Under the pieces are notes generated by a model, which worked only from the letters and a program-made list of their open reading frames with translations, searched no databases and was not told the DNA's origin. This document shows positions 8,616-15,642 of a DNA stretch of 38,977 nucleotides, piece after piece (the stretch's first letter is position 1; every line of letters begins with the position of its first letter). A program made the position numbers and the translations under genes. This DNA comes from Lachnospiraceae bacterium (GTDB lineage: Bacteria > Bacillota > Clostridia > Lachnospirales > Lachnospiraceae): the NCBI GenBank assembly GCA_017441295.1, contig JAFRYA010000009.1:1-38977 (forward strand). Direction: 5' to 3'.

Positions 8616-9386
8616 ATGGGCTTATTTGACAACAACAACATGAACAACAACGCAAATAACAATAACAATGGTCAAGGCGGCGGCTTCCTCCAGAAGCTCC
8701 TGGGCGGCGGCGCTAACAGCACTGCTTCCACCATGCTCCTGCTGGTAGTCATCATCATTGTTTACATCATTTTCGGACAGTCTTCCAACTGTACCGGCAT
8801 CACGTCGTCCACCATTAGCAGAACCAAACTCCAGGGAGTTGTAGCCGAGGATGACAATGCCGGATTCTATAACGAAGCGGGCCCGTGGTCAACTGTGGGA
8901 CTTTCTGACGCAATGAAAGATTTCTACAACGCTACCGGCGTCATGCCTTACGTCTACATTTACCCGGACAATACCAATGTAACTGTAGCCGAGATGCAGG
9001 AGAAGGCAGACAGCTTATACCAGGAGCTCTTCAGTGACGAGGGACACTTTGTCACGACCTTCCTTTCCAGCGATGAGAAGGGTTACTTCATTGCCTATCA
9101 CGTAGGCACTGAGGCCCGCAAGGTCATGGACGATGAGGCTCTGGCCATCTTCAATGATTATATGAAGAAGTACTACACTGACGGCAGCCTTCCTACAGAA
9201 AACGTCCTTCCTAATGTATACTCGCAGACCCGCGCCACCATCATGACTACTGAGACCAAGAAGACTACCGTAATGGTCATCGTAGTCGTAGTCCTGATCG
9301 GTCTGGTATATTTCTTCTACAGCCGCAGGAGGCTGAAACAGAGCCGCGAGCCGCAGAATAAAAACAACATAAATAATCCAATGTAA
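8616..9386 (+). CDS. Asn/Gly-rich two-segment membrane protein of unknown function
   Basis: I do not recognise a specific family. The 256-residue protein begins MGLFDNNNMNNNANN, a low-complexity Asn-rich head followed by GQGGGFLQKLLGGG. A hydrophobic segment spans about 39-54 (MLLLVVIIIVYIIFG). An extracytoplasmic domain of about 160 residues follows (55-216). The second membrane segment is at about 217-235 (TTVMVIVVVVLIGLVYFFY), with a basic, Asn-rich tail. The central region (PYVYIYPDNTNVTVAEMQEK ... GYFIAYHVG) is faintly like TPM-type domains, but this is weak. An upstream in-frame reading would start inside the promoter, so ATG 8616 with AAGAGGTG is used. It is followed at 12 bases by the carboxypeptidase gene and is probably co-transcribed. 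Confidence 0.75.
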   Translation: MGLFDNNNMNNNANNNNNGQGGGFLQKLLGGGANSTASTMLLLVVIIIVYIIFGQSSNCTGITSSTISRTKLQGVVAEDDNAGFYNEAGPWSTVGLSDAMKDFYNATGVMPYVYIYPDNTNVTVAEMQEKADSLYQELFSDEGHFVTTFLSSDEKGYFIAYHVGTEARKVMDDEALAIFNDYMKKYYTDGSLPTENVLPNVYSQTRATIMTTETKKTTVMVIVVVVLIGLVYFFYSRRRLKQSREPQNKNNINNPM

Positions 9387-9398
9387 AGGAGACTATAA

Positions 9399-10910
9399 AT
9401 GGCAGTTAAAAAAGACACCCGCTGGAAACAGCTGGACGCAATTCTTAACGAAGTAAGATCTTATTATAACGCAATCGGCAAGATGGAATTTGACATGCAG
9501 TGCTGCGCCCCGCCTGAAGGCATGGAGCCTGCAGGACAGGACATGGCGGTCCTGGGCACACATGTGCACAAGCTGACACATTCCAAGAAATATGTGAATC
9601 TGCTGACTTCCCTTCACGAAGACCCGACTGGTCTCGATGAAGTCCAGAAGAGAGCCATTGACGTAATGTGGTTCCACTATCAGCGTTCCAAAAACCAGAC
9701 ACCAAAGTTCGCCTTTGAAATGTCCAAGGCTTTCAACACCGCTTACGGCAAATGGCTCGAGGCTAAGCAAACATCCGATTTCAGCATCTTCAGGGACAGC
9801 CTGGAAGACGTTGTTAAATGGACACGCAAGAGCATCGAGTTAATGGATGAACAGCCTTCTACCTTATATAATGGATGCCTAGACGGATTCGAAAGAGGCG
9901 GCAGCGAGAAACAGCTGGACGCTTTCTTCGCTGCACTGAAGAAACGCATTGTGCCTCTGATCAAAAAGATCCAGAAGGAAGGCGCGCCGGTACGCGAGGA
10001 CTTCCTCAACCGTCCATGCCCTGTAGCTGAGCAGGAACAGTGCTCACGCTGGGTACTGGAGAAGGAATGCCTCAGACAGAGCGCTCTGGTCCTGATGACC
10101 ACAGAGCATCCTTTTACAACCAGCTTCGGACCACACGACGTACGTGTTACCACACATTATTATGAGGATGCTTTCCTTTCCAGCATCTTCTCAACACTGC
10201 ACGAAGGCGGACATGCTCTCTTCATGCAGAATGAGCCGGAAGAATTCGTCAAGAACCACAACGACGGCAATATGTCCAATGCTATGCACGAGTGCATTTC
10301 CAGATTCTACGAGAACATCATTGGCCGCAGCCGCGCATTCATTCATTTCATTTATCCTGAACTGTGCCGCATCAGTCCATCTGTTATGGATGGTGTCAGC
10401 GAGGAAGAGCTCTACAGAGGCATCAATATTGCCCGCCCGAGCCTGATCAGAACAGAAGCCGACGAGCTCACATATTCTCTGCATATCCTGATCCGCTACG
10501 AGATTGAGAAGGAACTGATCAACGGACGCATGAAGGTGGACGAAGTGCCTGCAGCATGGAACGCCAAGTACAAAGAGTATCTGGGCGTAGACGTTCCTGA
10601 TGATGCTCACGGATGCCTGCAGGATGTTCACTGGACTATGAGCTTCGGCTACTTCCCATCATACGCACTGGGCAATGCATACGGAGCACAGATCCTAAAC
10701 ACCATGCAGAAAGAGTTCGATGTCTTCGGCGACGTTGAAAAGGGCGACCTCTCCAAGGTACTCGCATGGCTCAAGGAGAACGTCTTCGCCTGCGCCGGCA
10801 TGCTCGACCCTGACGCGTGGATCAAAAAGATCACCGGTGAAAGCCTGAATGTTAAATATTATCTGGATTATCTGGAGAAGAAATATTCTGAGATTTACAA
10901 GCTCAAATAA
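9399..10910 (+). CDS. M32 family metallocarboxypeptidase (carboxypeptidase Taq type)
   Basis: A 503-residue zinc carboxypeptidase of family M32, which removes C-terminal residues from peptides in the cytoplasm. It has the zinc motif HEGGH at 268-272 (STLHEGGHALFMQN). The family segments DVRVTTHYYEDAF, just before it, and ESISRFYENIIGRS-like (here ECISRFYENIIGRS), which carries the third zinc ligand Glu, are also present. Further along are RTEADELTYSLHILIRYEIE and GYFPSYALGNAYGAQ, both typical. Length is normal and no signal peptide is seen. AAAGGAGA precedes the ATG. It is the second gene of a two-gene unit closed by a terminator at 10936. Confidence 0.95.
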   Translation: MAVKKDTRWKQLDAILNEVRSYYNAIGKMEFDMQCCAPPEGMEPAGQDMAVLGTHVHKLTHSKKYVNLLTSLHEDPTGLDEVQKRAIDVMWFHYQRSKNQTPKFAFEMSKAFNTAYGKWLEAKQTSDFSIFRDSLEDVVKWTRKSIELMDEQPSTLYNGCLDGFERGGSEKQLDAFFAALKKRIVPLIKKIQKEGAPVREDFLNRPCPVAEQEQCSRWVLEKECLRQSALVLMTTEHPFTTSFGPHDVRVTTHYYEDAFLSSIFSTLHEGGHALFMQNEPEEFVKNHNDGNMSNAMHECISRFYENIIGRSRAFIHFIYPELCRISPSVMDGVSEEELYRGINIARPSLIRTEADELTYSLHILIRYEIEKELINGRMKVDEVPAAWNAKYKEYLGVDVPDDAHGCLQDVHWTMSFGYFPSYALGNAYGAQILNTMQKEFDVFGDVEKGDLSKVLAWLKENVFACAGMLDPDAWIKKITGESLNVKYYLDYLEKKYSEIYKLK

Positions 10911-10935
10911 TCCTATATTTATATTAGGAAAGATT

Positions 10936-10969
10936 AAACTGCCACACTGATAAAGTATGGCAGTTTTTT
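10936..10969 (+). terminator. Rho-independent terminator after the M32 gene
   Basis: AAACTGCCA (10936-10944) pairs with TGGCAGTTT (10958-10966), followed by more T. The stem can extend inward by a few more pairs with one mismatch. It ends the 8616-10910 unit and isolates the B12-controlled operon. Confidence 0.88.
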
Positions 10970-11018
10970 GTTTTCAGATCGGTCACTGATTCTTCACTTA
11001 ATATAAGGTACTAAAACC

Positions 11019-11046
11019 TTGCAAGAAAAGGAAAAGGTGTTATAAT
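11019..11046 (+). promoter_or_regulatory. Promoter of the cobalamin operon
   Basis: TTGCAA (11019-11024), a 16-base spacer and TATAAT (11041-11046) lie just before the riboswitch, placing the start near 11053. Bases 10970-11018 hold nothing else recognisable. Confidence 0.75.
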
Positions 11047-11055
11047 AGCACAGAA

Positions 11056-11212
11056 CTTTGAAGTTGTGACATATCGGAAACCTGTGAGAATCAGGTACTG
11101 TGTCTCAGCAACCGTGATATCTACGAAAGGACATGCTTTGAGCAGTCACTGGGCAACCGGGAAGGCGTCTGAGTAGGCTAAGGATTAAGTCGGGAGACCT
11201 GTCACGCTTTGG
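11056..11212 (+). ncRNA. Cobalamin (B12) riboswitch
   Basis: The leader has the landmarks of an adenosylcobalamin riboswitch. GTGAC (11066-11070) pairs with GTCAC (11201-11205) to close the element. The core reads CCTGTGAGAATCAGGTACTG, then CAGCAACCGTGATAT, and CACTGGGCAACCGGG. The B12 box AAGTCGGGAGACCTGTC is at 11187-11203. About 70 bases downstream lies a strong terminator, so control is likely transcriptional: binding of cobalamin would favour termination before the first gene. Boundaries are approximate. It stands before the whole transport and synthesis operon, as expected for feedback control. Confidence 0.93.
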
Positions 11213-11218
11213 TTTTTT

Positions 11219-11244
11219 AAAGCCCTCTGAGGTTGTGGCTTTGA
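11219..11244 (+). promoter_or_regulatory. Hairpin between riboswitch and terminator
   Basis: AAAGCC (11219-11224) can pair with GGCTTT (11237-11242) around an 11- to 12-base loop, just after the riboswitch. It may be part of the switching region that decides whether the downstream terminator forms. The pairing is seen; the role is inferred. Confidence 0.35.
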
Positions 11245-11282
11245 TTGCTTTGTACAGGCTCAGTATGCCTATGTGCATTCTT

Positions 11283-11315
11283 CAGACATCCTCATGAGGG
11301 GATGTCTGTTTTTTT
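11283..11315 (+). terminator. Riboswitch-controlled attenuator terminator
   Basis: CAGACATCCTC (11283-11293), loop ATGA, GGGGATGTCTG (11298-11308), then a run of seven T. This is a textbook intrinsic terminator 36 bases before the first gene start. It overlaps any longer reading of the chelatase gene upstream of 11351, which supports the start at 11351. Confidence 0.92.
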
Positions 11316-11350
11316 CAGACAATTATTATCTTTTTAGGAGGAAACAAACA

Positions 11351-12580
11351 ATGAAATCATTAACCAAAATCGCAGCTATTCTGCTGGGTCTCTGCCTTAT
11401 CTTAGGACTCGTAGCTTGCTCAGGCAATGGCGGACAGCAGGGCGGCGGTGAGCAGGGCGGCGAAGGCCAGGAGACTACTCCGGCTCAAGGCGGCGAAGGC
11501 CAGGAAACTACTCCTGAGGCAGTTGACGACGCAGCACTCGCAGCAGAAGTTGACGCTCTGATCGCAGCAATCCAGGTTCAGGAAAGAACCGCTGAGACAG
11601 ATGCTCAGTGCGCAGCAGCTAAGGCTGCATGGGACGCTCTGACAGACGCTCAGAAAGAACTCGTTGAAGAAGCAGATTACTTCGGACGCGACACTGGCGA
11701 TGCCACCCAGGACAACCCACTTAATCAGGATGAAATCGGCGAGAACGAGATCCTTGTAGTAAGCTTTGGTACATCATTCAACCAGAGCCGTACAATGGAT
11801 ATCGGTTCTATCGAAAGAGCTATCGCTGAAGCATTCCCAGAGTGGTCAGTAAGAAGAGCTTTCACAGCTCAGATCATCATCAACCATGTTCAGGCTCGTG
11901 ACGGCGAATTCATCGACAACATGGATCAGGCTCTTGAAAGAGCAGTTGCTAACGGTGTTAAGAACCTGGTTATCCAGCCTACACACCTTATGCACGGCGC
12001 TGAGTACGACGAGCTCGTTGCAGCTGTTGAAGCTTACAAAGACAAATTTGAGTCTGTAAAGATCTCTGAGCCTCTGCTGGGCGAAGTTGGATCTGACGCT
12101 ACAGTTATCAATGCTGACAAGGAAGCTGTTTCTAAGGCAGTTGTTGAGTACGCATTCTCACAGTACGGCGGACGCGAGCAGGCTGAAAGCGAAGGATACG
12201 CTCTGGTTCTCATGGGCCACGGCACAAGTCATACAGCTAACGTAACTTACAATCAGATGCAGGCACAGATGGATGCTCTGGGCTACACCAACGTATTCAT
12301 CGGCACAGTTGAAGGCGAGCCTGAAGATACCGCATGTGACGTTGTTATCGAGAAGGTTAAAGAAGCTGGCTTCAAGAAAGTTATCCTCAGACCTCTCATG
12401 GTAGTTGCAGGCGATCACGCTAACAACGATATGGCTGACGAAGAGGATCCGGAATCCTGGTACAGCATGTTCACAGCTTCAGGCGCATTCGAGTCAGTTG
12501 ACTGTGATGTTCAGGGTCTTGGACGTATTCCTGAGGTTGCTCAGCTCTATGTAGAGCATCTTAAAGCTGTTATTGAATAA
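11351..12580 (+). CDS. cbiK: Lipoprotein-type sirohydrochlorin cobaltochelatase (CbiK family)
   Basis: CbiK inserts Co2+ into sirohydrochlorin, the first committed step of anaerobic cobalamin synthesis. This 409-residue copy has a lipoprotein signal: basic head MKSLTK, a hydrophobic stretch and lipobox LVAC with Cys23. A Gly/Gln linker with two GGEGQETTP copies follows, then a helical module (57-115, ALTDAQKELVEEAD). The CbiK domain runs from about 132 to the end. It keeps EILVVSFGTSF, THLMHGAEYDEL (His212, matching the family's catalytic His), ISEPLLG, and LMGHGTSHTANVTY (His290). The protein is therefore predicted outside the membrane, unusual for an enzyme whose substrate is made in the cytoplasm. 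Some Desulfovibrio have a periplasmic CbiK. AGGAGG lies 9 bases before ATG 11351. First gene of the riboswitch operon. Confidence 0.88.
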   Translation: MKSLTKIAAILLGLCLILGLVACSGNGGQQGGGEQGGEGQETTPAQGGEGQETTPEAVDDAALAAEVDALIAAIQVQERTAETDAQCAAAKAAWDALTDAQKELVEEADYFGRDTGDATQDNPLNQDEIGENEILVVSFGTSFNQSRTMDIGSIERAIAEAFPEWSVRRAFTAQIIINHVQARDGEFIDNMDQALERAVANGVKNLVIQPTHLMHGAEYDELVAAVEAYKDKFESVKISEPLLGEVGSDATVINADKEAVSKAVVEYAFSQYGGREQAESEGYALVLMGHGTSHTANVTYNQMQAQMDALGYTNVFIGTVEGEPEDTACDVVIEKVKEAGFKKVILRPLMVVAGDHANNDMADEEDPESWYSMFTASGAFESVDCDVQGLGRIPEVAQLYVEHLKAVIE

Positions 12581-12606
12581 TTATTACTAAAGAAGGTTTA
12601 ACAATT

Positions 12607-13452
12607 ATGAAGAAGTATTTATTAGGTATCATTTTTCTTATTATGTGCATAGCTGTTACAGCATGCTCAGGCGGCGGACAGCAGGGCGGCGGCAATCAGG
12701 AGACAACTCCTGCTGAAGAAACAACTTCAGCTGAAGAAACAACCCCTGAGGAGACAACTCCTGCAGCAGTTCTGCCGGACGGCGTTTATACTGCAGATTT
12801 CAATACTGACAGCACTATGTTCCATGCAAATGAAACATGCGACGGCAAGGGTACACTGACAGTTGAGAACGGTCAGATGACCATTCACGTTACACTGGCA
12901 GGCAAGGGCATTTTGAACCTGTTCCCTGGCACCGCTGAAGATGCTCAGGCTCCAGGCGCACAGCTCCTTGAGCCTACACTTGACACCGTTACATATTCTG
13001 ATGGAATGACTGAAGAAGTTAACGGATTCGACATCCCTGTTCCTTATCTGGATGCAGAGTTTGACTGTGCTCTGATCGGTAAGAAGGGCGAATGGTACGA
13101 CCACAAGGTATCCGTAAGCAATCCTGTTCCTGCCGTAAACCTTACAGACGGTGAGTATACCATCGAAGTTACACTGACAGGCGGTTCAGGCAAGGCATCT
13201 GTTAATTCACCTGCCAAGCTGTTTGTTGCAAACGGCGAGCTTACTGCTGAGATTGTATGGAGCAGTTCTCACTATGAGTACATGACCATCAATGACGTGC
13301 AGTACGATCCTGTTACACTGGAAGGCGGCTCCACTTTCATCATCCCTGTTGTTCTGGATACTGATATGAACATCAGCGCACTGACAACAGCCATGAGCGA
13401 GCCTCACCTCATTGATTATGTTCTGCATTTTGACAGCAGCACAATAAAATAA
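12607..13452 (+). CDS. Lipoprotein with two related beta-rich domains, NEAT-like in outline
   Basis: A 281-residue lipoprotein with lipobox VTAC (Cys20) and a GGGQQGGG and ETTP/AEETT-repeat linker much like that of the preceding gene. Two domains follow, each opening with DG-x-YT and containing a LxVxNG turn. Domain A (about 56-172) has MFHANETCDGKGTLTVENGQ and KKGEWYDHKVSVSNPV. Domain B (about 178-277) has DGEYTIEVTL, KLFVANGELTAEIVWSSSHY and YVLHFDSS. The layout recalls NEAT haem-binding domains, and I remember similar proteins beside tetrapyrrole or iron importers in Clostridia. The function is not established. It lies between the chelatase and the ABC transporter and may pass a corrin or tetrapyrrole to the importer. 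SD AGAAGG precedes the ATG. Confidence 0.7.
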   Translation: MKKYLLGIIFLIMCIAVTACSGGGQQGGGNQETTPAEETTSAEETTPEETTPAAVLPDGVYTADFNTDSTMFHANETCDGKGTLTVENGQMTIHVTLAGKGILNLFPGTAEDAQAPGAQLLEPTLDTVTYSDGMTEEVNGFDIPVPYLDAEFDCALIGKKGEWYDHKVSVSNPVPAVNLTDGEYTIEVTLTGGSGKASVNSPAKLFVANGELTAEIVWSSSHYEYMTINDVQYDPVTLEGGSTFIIPVVLDTDMNISALTTAMSEPHLIDYVLHFDSSTIK

Positions 13453-14589
13453 ATGATCAAAAGAATACTTTCATTTGTAATTACTATCTGTCTGGCGGGG
13501 ATCTTCCTGCTTGGTTGTTCCGGCAGCAAATCCTCGTCAGACTTCGATCAGCTCCCTGTGACAGGTCACATGGAGCTCGATTTTGCTACGCAGTTTTCTG
13601 TAGACTATTACGAAGGCGGCTACAAGCTGATCACCTTAGGTGACGGCAGCCGCTTTCTGGTCGTTCCGGAAGGTGCTGACCTCCCCGAGGGACTGGACAG
13701 CACCATTACTCCGCTCTATCAGCCTATTAAAAACATCTACCTGGCCGCGACTTCAGCCATGTGTCTTTTTGACGCATTGGACAGGCTTGATGTAATCCGT
13801 CTGTCCGGCACCAAGGCAGAAGGCTGGTACATTCCGAACGCGCGCAAGGCCATGGAAGACGGCGACATTATCTATGCAGGCAAGTATTCCGAGCCTGACT
13901 ATGAACTGCTCCTGGGTGAAGGCGCATCTATAGCCATCGAATCAATGATGATCAACCATGCTACAGACATCCGCGATCAGCTGGAAAGACTCGACATTCC
14001 TGTTTTCATTGACCAGTCCAGCAATGAAACACATCCACTGGGACGCGCTGAATGGATCCGCCTGTATGCAGCCCTCATCAATGAGGAAGACAAGGCTGAA
14101 GAGATTTTCCGCAAACAGGTGGATATCCTGGAAAGCGTAGAAAACGAAGCACCTACCGGCAAGACCGTTGCCTTCTTCTATATCAGTTCCACAGGCCGCG
14201 TAGTCACCAGAAAGAGCGGCGACTACGTATGCAAGATGATCGAACTGGCCGGAGGCAATTATATCTTCAAGGATCTGGGCGATGACGAAACCAAGACTGC
14301 TACCGTCACCCTGGAAATGGAGTCCTTCTACGAAACCGCTAAGGATGCTGACATAATCATCTACAATTCCACCATTGCGGATTCATTGGGCTCTCTGGAC
14401 GAGCTTCTGATGAAGAATGATCTGCTGAAGGAATTCAAGGCAGTCCAGACCGGTCAGGTATGGTGCACTGAGCGCAACATGTACCAGGAGACCACCTCTC
14501 TGGGCGAAATGATCCAGTGTTTCCATATGATCTTCACCGATGATGCCGGTGAGCTGAATGAACTCCCATTCTTTTACCGCTTAAAGTAG
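13453..14589 (+). CDS. ABC transporter substrate-binding lipoprotein (iron/haem/corrinoid type)
   Basis: A 378-residue class III periplasmic-binding-type protein with lipobox LLGC (Cys22), anchored outside the membrane. It has the two-lobe pattern of the BtuF/FhuD group. The first lobe has YKLITLGDG ... IYLAATSAMCLFDALDRLDVIRLSG; a long linking helix runs near AEWIRLYAALINEEDKAEEI. The second lobe has KTVAFFYISSTGRVV and DADIIIYNSTIADSLGSLDEL, ending MYQETTSLGEMIQCF. The ATG directly follows the previous stop codon with no clear SD, so translation is probably coupled. Permease and ATPase genes follow, so it is the binding subunit of a complete importer. B12-riboswitch control suggests a corrinoid, cobalt-chelate or related tetrapyrrole as the cargo, not proven. 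Confidence 0.87.
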   Translation: MIKRILSFVITICLAGIFLLGCSGSKSSSDFDQLPVTGHMELDFATQFSVDYYEGGYKLITLGDGSRFLVVPEGADLPEGLDSTITPLYQPIKNIYLAATSAMCLFDALDRLDVIRLSGTKAEGWYIPNARKAMEDGDIIYAGKYSEPDYELLLGEGASIAIESMMINHATDIRDQLERLDIPVFIDQSSNETHPLGRAEWIRLYAALINEEDKAEEIFRKQVDILESVENEAPTGKTVAFFYISSTGRVVTRKSGDYVCKMIELAGGNYIFKDLGDDETKTATVTLEMESFYETAKDADIIIYNSTIADSLGSLDELLMKNDLLKEFKAVQTGQVWCTERNMYQETTSLGEMIQCFHMIFTDDAGELNELPFFYRLK

Positions 14590-14610
14590 TTTTCAAAAGG
14601 CAGGTAACTT

Positions 14611-15642
14611 ATGACAGGCGAATCACGAAACAGAATCAGATATACCATTGTTTTCGTTGGATTATTGGTGCTCTTCTGCGTATCAATAATCTGGAACATC
14701 AACACCGGCAGCGTAAGCATCCCCCTCAAGGATATTCTCAGTATTATCTTCAGGGGCGATGCCACTGACGCTACTGCCTACGGCATTATCTGGAAAATCC
14801 GTCTGCCAAGACTCATGCTGGCTGCGGTACTGGGCGGCGCCCTGTCGCTGTCAGGCTTCCTGCTTCAGACATTCTTCCGCAACCCTATTGCCGGCCCGTT
14901 CGTGCTCGGCATTTCATCCGGAGCCAAAATGTTCCTGGCTGTTGTCACTATAGGCCTCAGCAGCGCATTTACTTATATTCCGGTCATCTTTACAGTCATT
15001 GCGGCCTTTCTGGGCTCAATGCTGTCAATGTTTATAGTTCTGGCTTTCTCAGGAAAGATAAAGAATATGTCCATGCTGTTGGTCATTGGTATCATGATCA
15101 GTTATATCTGCTCCGCTGTGACGGATTTCCTGATCAACTTCGCCAATGAATCAGACATCGTCAACCTGACCCACTGGTCCCACGGCAGTTTCTCCGCTGC
15201 TTCATGGTCCGACGTGGGTATTTCGGCTGCCATTATTCTGCCCACCGCGCTGGTGGTGTTTTTCCTGTCAAAACCAATCTCGGCATATACACTGGGTGAG
15301 GGCTACGCCCGCAGCCTTGGTGTAAATATCAAGCTGTTCCGCATATTACTGATCATACTGTCCAGTATCCTGTCCGCGGCTGTAACCGCATTCGCAGGCC
15401 CGATCTCTTTCGTCGGCATCGCAGTTCCGCACATCTGCAGACTGATGCTGAAGACTACCAAACCAGTGCTGATGATACCCGCCAGTTTCCTGTGCGGCGC
15501 GGTATTCTGTATGTTCTGCGACCTGGTCGCGCGTACGGTATTCTCGCCTGTAGAGCTGTCCATCAGTACTGTTACCAGCGCCATCGGCGCGCCGATCGTA
15601 ATATGGCTCATGGTTACAAGGAGGTCAAAACGTGAAGAATAA
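14611..15642 (+). CDS. FecCD/BtuC-family ABC importer permease
   Basis: A 343-residue membrane protein of the FecCD/BtuC family, the channel of type II importers for siderophores, haem and cobalamin. About nine to ten hydrophobic helices are visible. Family landmarks include SIPLKDILSII, WKIRLPRLMLAAVLGGALSL, QTFFRNPIAGPFVLGISSG, ARSLGVNI and GPISFVGIAVPHICRL, the last being the ATPase-contact loop. It starts at ATG 14611 behind AAAAGGCAGG and overlaps the ATPase gene by 11 bases. Confidence 0.93.
   Translation: MTGESRNRIRYTIVFVGLLVLFCVSIIWNINTGSVSIPLKDILSIIFRGDATDATAYGIIWKIRLPRLMLAAVLGGALSLSGFLLQTFFRNPIAGPFVLGISSGAKMFLAVVTIGLSSAFTYIPVIFTVIAAFLGSMLSMFIVLAFSGKIKNMSMLLVIGIMISYICSAVTDFLINFANESDIVNLTHWSHGSFSAASWSDVGISAAIILPTALVVFFLSKPISAYTLGEGYARSLGVNIKLFRILLIILSSILSAAVTAFAGPISFVGIAVPHICRLMLKTTKPVLMIPASFLCGAVFCMFCDLVARTVFSPVELSISTVTSAIGAPIVIWLMVTRRSKREE

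Noticed and set aside
11273..11350. Upstream start for the chelatase gene
   Set aside because: The extra codons are read through the riboswitch terminator; the lipoprotein signal and AGGAGG fit ATG 11351.
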